NCBI GenBank assembly: GCA_910584995.1
Contig: CAJUDW010000035.1
Location: 1 to 20,353 of the forward strand
Source: an uncultured Oscillibacter sp.
GTDB taxonomy: Bacteria > Bacillota > Clostridia > Oscillospirales > Oscillospiraceae
DNA length: 20,353 bases
Direction of reading: 5' to 3'
The position numbers and the translations under genes are program-made. Each line of letters opens with the position of its first letter. Position 1 is the stretch's first letter. A model generated the notes under the pieces. The model saw nothing but the letters and a program-made list of their open reading frames with translations. It was not told the origin of the DNA and made no database searches. Positions 1-7,583 of the stretch are shown in pieces.

Positions 1-987
1 GCCAACGAAAACAAGGACGGCGACATCCTCTTCGGCCTCAACGAGACCCGCTGGAGCCAGGTGATCAACGGCGAGTATGAGAACCTCTCCCTGGTGGACT
101 GGACCCCCTCCTGGGCCGGCGAAGTGGGCGAATACGCCTATCCCGGCCAGGCCTACGGCCTTGTCATCCAGAACGTACTGATGCTCTACCGCAACGACGA
201 ACTGGGCACCAATGGACAGGAACTCCACTTTGACCACTGGGCCGACATCGTGGACTGCGGCTACACCTGGTACCGCCAGAATAAGGTGGGCGGCACTACC
301 AACGCCAACATCAACTCCGCCATGCTGTACGCTTTCGTGGATCCCGCTTCTCCTGCCGGCGGCATCGCCGTGGACGGCTGGAAGACCCTGTGGGATTACT
401 GCGCCGGCGGCAAGAGCGGCGGCGACGACTACAAGTACGGCTTCGATCCCCTGAACAAGGGCGACGTGCAGGTTTCCACCTTCTATTCCTCCTCCCTTTA
501 CGGCAAGATTGACGCCGCGGGCGAGAGTTCCGAGAAGCCTTTGCTTGGCACCATGGAGCCGGAGAACTGGGCCCTGGTGGACATCGCCGACGGCACCTAC
601 TACATCGCCGAGTACCTGGGCATCCTGGACAAGGCCAACCGCTCCGACGAGGAGACCGAGGCTGTAAAAGCCTTTGCCGAGTGGTTCGGATCCGCCGACG
701 TGCAGGCGGCCTGGGGTGAGGAGTTCGACTCCTATCCCTGCAACACCGCCGCAGCTGACATCCTCTATCCCGGCGGCGTGCCCGCGATTTACACCCTGAA
801 GAACTTCGCCCTGGCCAAGGTTGACGGCACCGACATGACCTATGCCGAGTATGTGGCCGCCCACTCCAGCGAGTGGACCAACATCATGACCAACCTGGGC
901 TTCTACTGGGCCGACGCCAGCAACCCCGCCCCCACTCCCGACTGGGATAATCTGGACTGGGCCACCCTGGTGCAGGAGAAGGCCTGA
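1..987 (+). CDS. ABC transporter extracellular solute-binding protein (3' part only)
   Basis: The reading frame is open from the first base, so the start lies upstream of the window and 328 residues are visible. The stop is TGA at 985-987. The protein is rich in Tyr, Trp, Asp and Gly, and it has the look of a periplasmic-binding-protein fold of the iron/polyamine/phosphonate type: a mid-protein stretch with YGLVIQN, then FDHWADIV, and a C-terminal helical half with AEWFGSADVQAAWG. No membrane segment is visible in this part; a lipoprotein signal would sit in the missing N-terminus. The ATPase and fused permease genes follow on the same strand, so this is inferred to be the substrate-capturing component on the outer face of the membrane. 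The ligand cannot be told from the sequence: Fe(III), a polyamine, a phosphonate or another small organic anion all fit. Assignment to the binding-protein class rests on context plus general resemblance. Confidence 0.82.
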   Translation, partial: ANENKDGDILFGLNETRWSQVINGEYENLSLVDWTPSWAGEVGEYAYPGQAYGLVIQNVLMLYRNDELGTNGQELHFDHWADIVDCGYTWYRQNKVGGTTNANINSAMLYAFVDPASPAGGIAVDGWKTLWDYCAGGKSGGDDYKYGFDPLNKGDVQVSTFYSSSLYGKIDAAGESSEKPLLGTMEPENWALVDIADGTYYIAEYLGILDKANRSDEETEAVKAFAEWFGSADVQAAWGEEFDSYPCNTAAADILYPGGVPAIYTLKNFALAKVDGTDMTYAEYVAAHSSEWTNIMTNLGFYWADASNPAPTPDWDNLDWATLVQEKA

Positions 988-1026
988 GCCGCTCCGAACC
1001 ATTCCTGAACCATCCAACTGCTGTCA

Positions 1027-1057
1027 CTATGGCGGGCCGGAAACCGGCTCGCCATAG
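1027..1057 (+). promoter_or_regulatory. Strong intercistronic stem-loop
   Basis: Bases 1027-1040 pair with 1044-1057 to give a 14-bp stem with one G·T pair and an AAA loop. It is followed by GTTTAAAAAG rather than a real T tract, so it looks more like an mRNA-stabilising or partial terminator hairpin than a full terminator. It lies between the binding-protein gene and the ATPase gene, where such hairpins often let the binding protein be made in excess over the membrane components. An 11-bp direct repeat (CCGGCAGGGGC at 1080-1090 and 1104-1114) follows in the same gap. Confidence 0.7.
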
Positions 1058-1147
1058 GTTTAAAAAGGGCCCGGCAGCCCCGGCAGGGGCAGGCTCCGTC
1101 AAACCGGCAGGGGCCCGGGAAAAAAGAAAGAAGGGGAGATCCGCGCT

Positions 1148-2170
1148 ATGATCCGGCTTAACAACATCGTCGTCAAGTTTGGCGACTTTACCGCTCTTCA
1201 TGAGATCAACGTCCATGTGAAGGAGGGGGAGTTTTTCACCTTCCTTGGCCCCTCCGGCTGCGGAAAGACCACCACCCTGCGGACACTCACCGGGTTCATT
1301 GAGCCGGTTTCCGGCACCGTGGAGGTGAAGGGGAAGGATATTACCCACGTGCCCATCGAGGACCGCAATATCGGCATCGTGTTCCAGAGTTACGCCCTGT
1401 TCCCCACTATGACGGTCTACGACAATATCGCCTTCGGGCTGAAAGTCCAGAAGGAGAAGAAGGCGGAGATTGACCGGAAGGTCCGGGAGATTGCCAAAAA
1501 GGTGGATCTCAGCGATGAGCAGCTGGCCAAGGCTGTTTCCCAGCTTTCCGGCGGCCAGCAGCAGCGGGTGGCCATAGCCCGGGCCCTGGTCACCGGCCCG
1601 GCCATCATCTGCATGGACGAACCCCTCAGCAACCTGGACGCAAAACTCCGGGTCCAGCTGCGGAATGAACTGAAAAAGATGCAGAAGGATTTCGGCATCA
1701 CCACCATTTACGTCACCCACGACCAGGAGGAGGCGTTGACCCTCTCCGACCGGATCGCCGTGTTCAACAAGGGCGTGGTAGAGCAGATCGGCACTCCCAA
1801 CGAGGTGTACAACCACTCTGCCACGGAGTTTGTCTGTAACTTTATCGGCGACATCAACCGCCTCTCCCCCCAGGTGGTGGCGGAACTGAACCGGGTGGGC
1901 GGCAGCGTGGATCCCGATGCCCACAATTACATCCGCCTGGAGCGGCTCCATGTGAACACGGAGGCCAAGCCCGGCTGTGCCGTGCTGGAGGGCCGGGTGG
2001 ACAGCCGGGAGTATTACGGGCTGTACATTAAATATTACATCACTGTGGACGGCCAGTCCATCAAGGTCATCGAGAAGAACGACGGGGTCAACATCTACGA
2101 GGCGGGCCAGACAGTCCGGATTGTCGTGGATCCCCGGGACGTGATGGCCTATCCCGCCCAACAGGCGTAA
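1148..2170 (+). CDS. ABC transporter ATP-binding protein (importer type, with C-terminal accessory domain)
   Basis: A 340-residue ATPase that powers import through the permease encoded next. The nucleotide-binding domain is complete: Walker A GPSGCGKTT at 34-42, a Q-loop in VFQSYALFP near residue 83, the signature LSGGQ at 133-137, Walker B with D157-E158 in CMDEP, and the switch His191 in VTHDQEEAL. Residues from about 235 to 340 match the TOBE-like accessory domain found in PotA, FbpC and MalK-class ATPases. Length fits that class. The ATG at 1148 follows a purine-rich AAGGGGAG at a usable distance. The stop is 12 bases before the permease start. The strong NBD motifs make the class certain. 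The substrate (polyamine, iron or phosphonate type) stays open. Confidence 0.95.
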   Translation: MIRLNNIVVKFGDFTALHEINVHVKEGEFFTFLGPSGCGKTTTLRTLTGFIEPVSGTVEVKGKDITHVPIEDRNIGIVFQSYALFPTMTVYDNIAFGLKVQKEKKAEIDRKVREIAKKVDLSDEQLAKAVSQLSGGQQQRVAIARALVTGPAIICMDEPLSNLDAKLRVQLRNELKKMQKDFGITTIYVTHDQEEALTLSDRIAVFNKGVVEQIGTPNEVYNHSATEFVCNFIGDINRLSPQVVAELNRVGGSVDPDAHNYIRLERLHVNTEAKPGCAVLEGRVDSREYYGLYIKYYITVDGQSIKVIEKNDGVNIYEAGQTVRIVVDPRDVMAYPAQQA

Positions 2171-2182
2171 GGGAGGTGCCCC

Positions 2183-4090
2183 ATGAAGGCTCGTTCCAAC
2201 CCCCTCAGCCCGAAATATCTGGTGAAAGTGTTCGGCTTTGCCTTTTTCGCCTATTTGTTCCTGGGGTTTATGCTGATGCCCTGCCTGAACACCCTCATGA
2301 GCGTATTCAACACCACCAACGCCGCCGGGGAGCGGGATCCTTGGGCGGTTATCCGCTTCTTCTTCGCCGGGAACATGAGTTCTTTTGTGTGGAACTCCCT
2401 GAAGCTGGCGGTGTGCCTGGTGATCACCGTCAACGTGGTGGGTGTCTCCATCGTGCTGCTGACGGAGTATTTCGACATCAAGGGCGCCCGTATCCTGCGG
2501 CTGGGCTACATGACCACCCTGATTTACAGCGGCGTGGCCCTGGTCACCGGCTACCTGTTCCTCTATGACAGCAACGGTATTATCACCACCCTGCTGACCG
2601 ACGCTTTCCCTGGGATGAACCCCAGCTGGTTTTCCGGTTTCAACGCGGTGCTCTTCACCATGACCTTCGCCTGTACCAGCAACCACGCCCTGTTCCTGAG
2701 AAACGCCATACGGGGCATTGACTACAACACGGTGGAGGCCGCCCGGAATATGGGGGCAAAGCCCTTCAAGGTGCTGTGGAAGGTGGTTTTCCCCACCTTG
2801 GTGCCTACCATGTTTTCCCTGACGGTTATGACCTTCATCACCGGCCTTTGCGCCATGTCCGCCCCCACCCTTTTGGGCTACGACTCCATCAACCCGGAGA
2901 TCGTCCGGCTGGCAGGCTCCTCTTCGGCGGACGAGGCCTTCCCCCAGGCCCGGGCGGCGCTGCTGTCCATCATTTTGGCCATGTTCACCATCGTCCTTCT
3001 GACGATCCTCTCCTCCTATGAGCGCAAGGGCCACTACCTCTCGGTTTCCAAAACCAAAGCCAAACTCCAGAAGCAGAAGATTACGAACCCTGCCGCCAAC
3101 GTCCTGGCCCATATCTACGCCTATGTGCTCTTCGTCATCTACATGATCCCCGTGGTGATGATTGTCATCTTCTCCTTCCAGACCTATGGCGCTATCCGGA
3201 TGAAGAAGCTGGATCTCTCCCAATGGACGCTGATCAATTTCTTCGGTTCGGAGGACTACCAGTACCTCACCAACCGGGGCACCTACAAGACGCGGAAGGG
3301 ATCCATCTCCGGCCTCTTTGCCAACGAGGCGACCTTGGGCGGCATCCGCATCAGCTTTATCATGTCCGCCATTGCCGCCGCCCTGGCCTGCGTGATTGTG
3401 GTGGCCGCGTGCAGCTATATCTTCAAGAACCGGAACAAGAAATCCGGCGTGGCCCTGGAATACGCCCTTCTGTTCCCCTGGCTGCTGCCCACTATCCTGA
3501 TCTGCTACTCCTACCGCACCTATTTCAACAGCGAGGACGTGTGGTACGTAGGCTATAACAACCTCTACTACGCGGAAAATGTCCGGCTGCTGATCATCCT
3601 GGCCTATACGGTGGTGAAGCTGCCCTTCTCCCTGCGGATGATCAAGGCCGCCTTCTATGCCATAGACGAGGAACTGGAGGACGCGGCCCGGAACATGGGC
3701 GCCAGCGGGGCCTTCACCTTCTTCAAGGTAAAGCTGCCCATCATCCTGCCCAGCGTCCTGGCGGTCTTTGCCCTGAACTTCAACGCCCTGTTTACGGAGT
3801 ATGACATGTCCGCCACCTTCGCCAGTTCTTACGGCACCTCTTACGCCATGGTCATCCAGTCCATGTGCGCCGAGGAGGGCCTGTACGGCTACAATGTCAA
3901 CGCCTCCGGCCGCCGCTGCGCGTCCACGGTGTTCATTATGATTGTCTCCGGCATTATCCTCTATCTGGTTTATGGCGTGGGAGCCCGGGATCTGGGTGAG
4001 AGGCTGGAACTGAAGGATAAGCGCCGGAAGCGGCTGGAGCGGCTGAAAGCCCGGTTCTCCAGGCAGCCGGTAAAGGAGGAGGTCTCATGA
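2183..4090 (+). CDS. ABC transporter permease, two membrane domains fused (iron/phosphonate-importer type)
   Basis: A 635-residue integral membrane protein with about 12 hydrophobic segments in two halves. Each half carries an EAA-type cytoplasmic loop that docks with the ATPase: VEAARNMGAKPF with the Glu at residue 185, and LEDAARNMGASG with the Glu at residue 499. One polypeptide therefore supplies both halves of the channel, as in FbpB/AfuB-type and some 2-aminoethylphosphonate permeases. A charged linker (about 285-305) separates the halves. The last 25 residues are very basic and likely cytoplasmic. The GGGAGGTG at 2171-2178 fixes the start. The stop codon overlaps the HAD gene start as ATGA, so the two are probably translationally coupled. 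Confidence 0.93.
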   Translation: MKARSNPLSPKYLVKVFGFAFFAYLFLGFMLMPCLNTLMSVFNTTNAAGERDPWAVIRFFFAGNMSSFVWNSLKLAVCLVITVNVVGVSIVLLTEYFDIKGARILRLGYMTTLIYSGVALVTGYLFLYDSNGIITTLLTDAFPGMNPSWFSGFNAVLFTMTFACTSNHALFLRNAIRGIDYNTVEAARNMGAKPFKVLWKVVFPTLVPTMFSLTVMTFITGLCAMSAPTLLGYDSINPEIVRLAGSSSADEAFPQARAALLSIILAMFTIVLLTILSSYERKGHYLSVSKTKAKLQKQKITNPAANVLAHIYAYVLFVIYMIPVVMIVIFSFQTYGAIRMKKLDLSQWTLINFFGSEDYQYLTNRGTYKTRKGSISGLFANEATLGGIRISFIMSAIAAALACVIVVAACSYIFKNRNKKSGVALEYALLFPWLLPTILICYSYRTYFNSEDVWYVGYNNLYYAENVRLLIILAYTVVKLPFSLRMIKAAFYAIDEELEDAARNMGASGAFTFFKVKLPIILPSVLAVFALNFNALFTEYDMSATFASSYGTSYAMVIQSMCAEEGLYGYNVNASGRRCASTVFIMIVSGIILYLVYGVGARDLGERLELKDKRRKRLERLKARFSRQPVKEEVS

Positions 4091-4704
4091 TCCGCAATAT
4101 GATTTTTGACATGGGCCAGGTGTTGATCCACTGGCAGCCTGCGGTGTTTCTGGAACGGGAGGGCATCCCGGAGACGGATCGTCCGCCGCTTTTGCAGGAG
4201 GTTTTCGGCTCCATCGAGTGGATCCAGCTGGATCGGGGGACCATCTCCTTTGAGGAGGGGCTCTCGGCCATGTGCGCCCGTCTGCCGGAGCGCCTGCACG
4301 GCGCCGCCCGGGATCTGACGCTGGACTGGTGGCGGAATAACCTGCTGCCGGTGGAGGGCATGGCGGATCTGGTGCGGGAACTGAAAGGGCTGGGATACGG
4401 CATTTACCTGCTGTCCAACGCCAAGTCGGATCTGCCTCGTTACTTTGATCTCATCCCCGGTAGCGAGTGCTTCGACGGGAAGATTGTCTCCGCCGACTGG
4501 AAGCTGCTGAAGCCCCAGCACGAGATTTACGAGACCCTGTTCCGGGAATTCAGCCTGAAACCGGAGGAGTGCTTCTTTATCGACGATCTGACGCTGAATG
4601 TGGAAGGCGCGTATTACGCAGGCATGTCCGGCGCGGTTTTTGACGGCGATATGGCCCGCCTCCGCCGGAAACTCTGCGATGCCGGGATTCCGGTACGCCT
4701 TTGA
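4087..4704 (+). CDS. HAD-superfamily phosphatase, YihX-like
   Basis: A 205-residue soluble protein of HAD type. Motif I is FDMGQV with the nucleophile at D8. The usual second Asp is Gly (G10), as in the YihX glucose-1-phosphate phosphatase branch. Motif II is the Ser in LLSNAKSD, motif III the Lys in LLKPQ, and motif IV the acidic pair in FFIDD. An alpha-helical cap (about 16-85) lies between motifs I and II. The start overlaps the permease stop by four bases and the AAAGGAGGAGG at about 4073-4083 is a good ribosome binding site, so it belongs to the importer operon. Inference: it may dephosphorylate the imported compound or a product of it. It is not a typical phosphonoacetaldehyde hydrolase, because that family's motif I is different. 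Exact substrate unknown. Confidence 0.88.
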   Translation: MIRNMIFDMGQVLIHWQPAVFLEREGIPETDRPPLLQEVFGSIEWIQLDRGTISFEEGLSAMCARLPERLHGAARDLTLDWWRNNLLPVEGMADLVRELKGLGYGIYLLSNAKSDLPRYFDLIPGSECFDGKIVSADWKLLKPQHEIYETLFREFSLKPEECFFIDDLTLNVEGAYYAGMSGAVFDGDMARLRRKLCDAGIPVRL

Positions 4705-4790
4705 AAACCGCGTCCCGCAGTCCCGGCTGCGCATACGGGATTCCGAACCGGCGCAAAGGGGAAGAAACACGAAAAAAGATCTAAAAAACA

Positions 4791-4821
4791 GCCCGGGCGG
4801 AGGAATTTCCTCCGTCCGGGC
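4791..4821. terminator. Bidirectional rho-independent terminator
   Basis: Bases 4791-4805 are complementary to 4807-4821, a stem of up to 15 bp with one G·T pair; in practice a few central bases form the loop. On the plus strand it is followed by GTTTCCTT. On the minus strand it is followed by TGTTTTTT (complement of 4783-4790), the stronger tail. It lies between the convergent HAD gene and the membrane-protein gene and can end both transcripts. Confidence 0.85.
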
Positions 4822-4828
4822 CGTTTCC

Positions 4829-5878
4829 TTATCCAGCCGGTTTTTCGCCGGACACAGCCCCCGGCTCCGCCTCCCTGGCCCCGGCGGGGCCGGAGGCTTT
4901 GGGCCCGGTGTCCGCATTCCCTGCCGCCGGATCTGCGGGGGAGGGCCCCTCGTAGGCCTCCCCGGCGGCCCGGAAAACTTCCTCCGGCGTCTCCGGGGAG
5001 GTGTCCTGACGGGGAGCGTTCTCCCGGAGGTAGTCCATCACCTGATCCAGTGTCTCAGCGTCCGCCAGATCCGGGTAGGTGCTCCGCTCAAAGTCCAGGC
5101 CGCTGCCGGTGTCCGCGAAGACATACCGCATCCCCTCGGAGAGGTAGAAGTCGGCCAGGTCGGCGTAGCAGAAGTAGCTGTTTCCGTTCCGCCAGCCGGT
5201 GTCCGGGCTTGCCTGCGTCGGCATGAACACGGCGTCGCTGCCTGCATCCAGATCCGTCAACGGCCCGGAAAGGCTGGTGGAAACATATCCCTTGACGCCC
5301 GGATACAAGATGCCGCAGATGTCCCCGATCCCCAGGCCGCCCCGGATACAGTCCGTCACCTCCACCAGGGCTTTCGTGTAGTAGAGATCCGTTCCGCCCA
5401 ACTGCACGGTATAGTATTGCAGTTCCCGGACGGTCCCCCGGAAAATCACCGTATCCTGGGCGAGGATTTCTTCCGGCGGCAGCCACTGGGAGTCGGAGGT
5501 GGAGGACGTGCCTGTGCCCTCCTCTCCGGGCCCGGCCAGCTGCCCGATCTCCGCCCCTGTGGAGTAGGTGGGGGCGGGGACAATTTCCTGGCCGTCCACC
5601 CAATAGGACTGGCCGTCCCCGCTGCCTGCCTGAGCGCCGTTGTCACTGCTGGAGGTCGGGGCGGTGTTGCCCGCCGCTCCGGAGGAGGTGCTGCTGCCAT
5701 CCGCCCTGAAAGGATGCAGGGACGGGACGGCCAGCGCCGCCGCAAGCACGACCGCCGCGCAGGCCGCCGCGGTCAGATACCGCCGCCAGGGCGGACGGGC
5801 TACGGTTTTCCCCGCTGCCTCCAGAACCTGATCGTCCCGCACCTGGCCTATGGCGCGGAACAGGTCTTTCTTTGTCAT
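4829..5878 (-). CDS. Single-pass membrane protein partnered with an ECF sigma factor (probable anti-sigma or sensor)
   Basis: A 349-residue protein whose stop lies 8 bases from the terminator stem. Residues 1-33 are a short cytoplasmic segment beginning TKKDLFRAIGQV. Residues 34-51 form one hydrophobic membrane segment. Residues 55-105 are a Ser/Gly/Thr-rich linker. Residues about 125-300 form a folded-looking outer domain with alternating beta-rich stretches (DTVIFRGTV, ALVEVTD). The last 45 residues are Pro/Ala/Gly/Glu-rich and low in complexity. The start overlaps the sigma gene stop as ATGA, which argues for coupled, matched synthesis. Context and the short cytoplasmic N-terminus suggest an anti-sigma factor. 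No zinc anti-sigma motif (HxxxCxxC) is visible, so this is inference; a sensor of unknown type is the alternative. Confidence 0.75.
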   Translation of the reverse strand: MTKKDLFRAIGQVRDDQVLEAAGKTVARPPWRRYLTAAACAAVVLAAALAVPSLHPFRADGSSTSSGAAGNTAPTSSSDNGAQAGSGDGQSYWVDGQEIVPAPTYSTGAEIGQLAGPGEEGTGTSSTSDSQWLPPEEILAQDTVIFRGTVRELQYYTVQLGGTDLYYTKALVEVTDCIRGGLGIGDICGILYPGVKGYVSTSLSGPLTDLDAGSDAVFMPTQASPDTGWRNGNSYFCYADLADFYLSEGMRYVFADTGSGLDFERSTYPDLADAETLDQVMDYLRENAPRQDTSPETPEEVFRAAGEAYEGPSPADPAAGNADTGPKASGPAGAREAEPGAVSGEKPAG

Positions 5879-6432
5879 AAATCATACCCCTCTTTCTCAA
5901 GATAGGCCCGCAGCCCCTGACGGGCGCGGTGGAGGAGGGATTTCACCTTCCCCTGACTGAAGCCGTACCGGAGGGCAATCTCCGCCACGGGGTCGCAGTA
6001 CCAGTACCGCCGGAGGAATACCAGCCGGGATGCCGGGGACACGGTGTCCAGATAGCCGGATATGGCTTCCCCCAGCCGCCGCAGATCAAAGTCCTCCTCC
6101 GTCCCGCCGCCGCCCACGCACTCCGCCAACTCCTCCAGCACGGCGTCGAAGCCGCCGCTGCCGCGCATTTGGGCGGTGTTGTAGTCCCGGCGGTCCAGGG
6201 CGATATTCCGGGCGATGCGGCCCAGGAAGGGCGGCAGGTGCACCGGCTTCTGGGGCGGCATGGCGTTCCAGGCCCCCAGCCAGGTGTCGTTGAGGCACTC
6301 CTCGCCGTCCCGGCTGTCCCCCAGAATCCGGCGGATGATGGCGGCGCAGTAGGCACCGTATTTCTCCGCCGTAACCCGGAGGGCCTCCTCCGATCTGGCC
6401 CAGTACAGGGCGATGATGTCCTTGTCCTCCAT
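5875..6432 (-). CDS. ECF-type sigma-70 family RNA polymerase sigma factor
   Basis: A 185-residue sigma factor with only regions 2 and 4. Region 2 (about 10-85) contains GEECLNDTWLGAWN and the core/-10 recognition helices around FLGRIARNIALDRRD. Region 4 (about 125-180) ends in the helix-turn-helix PVAEIALRYGFSQGKVKSLL. The linker of about 88-115 is Gly/Glu-rich. GAAGGGAAGTG lies 5-15 bases upstream of the ATG on the minus strand. An ECF-style promoter sits about 40-65 bases upstream, so the gene probably controls itself. Its four-base overlap with the membrane-protein gene makes a two-gene signalling unit. The stimulus is unknown. Confidence 0.92.
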   Translation of the reverse strand: MEDKDIIALYWARSEEALRVTAEKYGAYCAAIIRRILGDSRDGEECLNDTWLGAWNAMPPQKPVHLPPFLGRIARNIALDRRDYNTAQMRGSGGFDAVLEELAECVGGGGTEEDFDLRRLGEAISGYLDTVSPASRLVFLRRYWYCDPVAEIALRYGFSQGKVKSLLHRARQGLRAYLEKEGYDL

Positions 6433-6470
6433 TGTGTCACTTCCCTTCGAAAGCTGCTTTCATCCTTATA

Positions 6471-6497
6471 GTCGGAAACAGCCGGGGTTTGGTTTCA
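6471..6497 (-). promoter_or_regulatory. ECF sigma-type promoter of the sigma/membrane-protein pair
   Basis: On the minus strand TGAAAC (6497-6492) is followed by exactly 17 bases and then CGAC (6474-6471), continuing CGACTATAA. This matches the TGAAAC / CG-A/T-C pattern known for Firmicute ECF sigma factors such as SigM, SigV and SigX. Transcription would start near 6463, about 30 bases before the sigma gene ATG. No good sigma-A promoter is visible in the same gap. Inferred role: positive autoregulation. Confidence 0.6.
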
Positions 6498-6522
6498 AAA
6501 AAGCCGGGGGGATTGGAAAAAA

Positions 6523-6546
6523 TCCCTCCCGGATTTCCGGGAGGGA
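6523..6546 (-). terminator. Rho-independent terminator of the phosphopantetheinyl transferase gene
   Basis: Bases 6523-6533 pair with 6536-6546, a 10-11 bp G+C-rich stem. On the minus strand it is followed by TTTTTTCC (complement of 6515-6522). It starts 17 bases after the stop codon of the upstream minus-strand gene and ends just before the ECF promoter, so it insulates the two units. Confidence 0.85.
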
Positions 6547-6562
6547 ACCGTATTCCCGCCGC

Positions 6563-7171
6563 TTACAGCAGGCCCTCCAGCAGTTCCTCCAGAGGGTGCC
6601 GCCGGAGGGGGGCCAGGGTTTCGCCGGCGGAGCAGGCGGCCCCGGCGGCGTAGCCGGGAAAGAGATCCAGGGGGTGGTAGGCCTCCTCTGGAACGGGAGG
6701 CGGCTCCCGCCGCAGCGCGCCGCCCACTTCCGTACCGGTGCGCTTGGCCCGGGCCTCCCGCCGGACCCAGCCCCGGAAGAAGTCCTCCCCTGCCTCCGGC
6801 AGGCCCAGAAGTTCCCCGGTGCGTGGACGGATGGGGCGGATCCGCTCTACGTCCACCCCGACAGGCGACCCGGCGAGGCCCGCCAGCACCGCGCCCCGGG
6901 TGTGGCTGAGATTGAAATGGAGATCCGGATGCCGGGGGAAAATGGGCTTGCCCCCCTCCGCCAGGGCGATTTCCGGTATCTCCCGCCAGCCGAACCGTTC
7001 CCGGAGGGCCAGCGCCAGCAGGGCATAGGCGCAGAGGGGCTCCTGCCGGGCCTCCGGACGGACATGGGCAAGCCGTTCCGCCCGGGCGGGGGGGAGGAGG
7101 GCCGTCAGGGCGGCGTCCTCCGTTTCTGTCAAGGGCCTGTCCAGCCGGACGGTTCGCAGTTCCAGGGACAT
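6563..7171 (-). CDS. 4'-phosphopantetheinyl transferase, Sfp-like
   Basis: A 202-residue enzyme that moves the phosphopantetheine arm of CoA onto a Ser of carrier proteins. The family motifs are present in order: GKP at 74-76, FNLSHT at 86-91 (His90 contacts CoA), GVDVE at 105-109 with the Mg ligands D107 and E109, and W135-x3-E139-x3-K143 in WVRREARAK, an Arg-for-Lys variant of the usual W-x2-KEA motif. Length is slightly short for Sfp types (about 220-230). It stands alone between its own promoter and terminator with no carrier protein, NRPS or PKS gene beside it, so its target (fatty-acid ACP or another carrier protein) must lie elsewhere. CCTCCTCC at 7179-7186 gives a strong ribosome binding site on the minus strand. 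Confidence 0.9.
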   Translation of the reverse strand: MSLELRTVRLDRPLTETEDAALTALLPPARAERLAHVRPEARQEPLCAYALLALALRERFGWREIPEIALAEGGKPIFPRHPDLHFNLSHTRGAVLAGLAGSPVGVDVERIRPIRPRTGELLGLPEAGEDFFRGWVRREARAKRTGTEVGGALRREPPPVPEEAYHPLDLFPGYAAGAACSAGETLAPLRRHPLEELLEGLL

Positions 7172-7227
7172 GGGAAAACCTCCTCCTTTTTTGGGCGGGG
7201 CATCCTGCCTTCGTATTTGCTAGGGGT

Positions 7228-7256
7228 ATTGTACCGTTCCGGCAGGGTCTTGTAAA
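7228..7256 (-). promoter_or_regulatory. Sigma-A promoter of the phosphopantetheinyl transferase gene
   Basis: On the minus strand TTTACA (7256-7251), a 17-base spacer and TACAAT (7233-7228) each match the sigma-A consensus at 5 of 6 positions. The predicted start near 7221 leaves a leader of about 50 bases that includes the GGAGGAGG ribosome binding site. Confidence 0.7.
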
Positions 7257-7317
7257 TCTTTTTTTGCGGGAATCCCCCTCCATTTTGGGCTGCCGGCGTC
7301 TGGCTCCCCAGGACATT

Positions 7318-7423
7318 CGCCAAAATAGCGAAACAGGCAGTTGCCTAACATGGATAACTGCCTGCCTGTCAAAAAAGCCCGCTGCAAGGGCTTGCCGCCT
7401 GGAGTCGGCAAGCATTTTTGGCG
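7318..7423. other. Nested inverted repeats: possible structured RNA or small mobile-element relic
   Basis: An outer pair CGCCAAAA (7318-7325) and TTTTGGCG (7416-7423) encloses two perfect hairpins. The first is CAGGCAGTT (7334-7342) with AACTGCCTG (7356-7364) and a 13-base loop. The second is GCTTGCCG (7390-7397) with CGGCAAGC (7406-7413) and an 8-base loop, followed by ATTTTTGG, which looks like a terminator tail on the plus strand. The layout would fold as a three-way junction. No family is recognised, no promoter is evident, and no convincing coding sequence overlaps it. Confidence 0.4.
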
Positions 7424-7504
7424 GTATCACGGCCGGCTCCAAACGCCGGTGTGCAGTCCGTAAAACCCCAGGCGCCCCGTTTTAGCCGGGCCAAAGGGAA
7501 AAGG

Positions 7505-7539
7505 GGGGAAAATTCCGGCGGCGGAGGCCTATTTTCCCC
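7505..7539. repeat. Perfect 9-bp inverted repeat followed by an A/T-rich tract
   Basis: GGGGAAAAT (7505-7513) is the reverse complement of ATTTTCCCC (7531-7539), with a 17-base G+C-rich spacer. Directly after it, 7541-7590 is an A- and T-rich run unlike the surrounding DNA. It could be a hairpin in a leader RNA or a protein-binding site with upstream promoter-type A/T tracts. Role unknown. Confidence 0.45.
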
Positions 7540-7583
7540 GCAGAAAAAGTTTTTTTAAAAAATTGCGAAAAAAAAGAGGAAAA

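Noticed and set aside
884..3223. A 779-codon open frame on the minus strand opposite the ATPase and permease genes
   Set aside because: It is antisense to two clear genes. Its translation is His/Gly/Asp-rich without domain motifs, as expected from the mirror of GC-rich codons, and there is no ribosome binding site.
4598..5905. A 435-codon plus-strand open frame opposite the membrane-protein gene
   Set aside because: It runs through the end of the HAD gene and the bidirectional terminator and is antisense to a protein with a clear membrane helix and operon context.
7350..7463. A 37-codon plus-strand frame with three Cys in the gap before dnaG
   Set aside because: It has no ribosome binding site and overlaps the hairpins, whose structure explains the sequence better than coding does.
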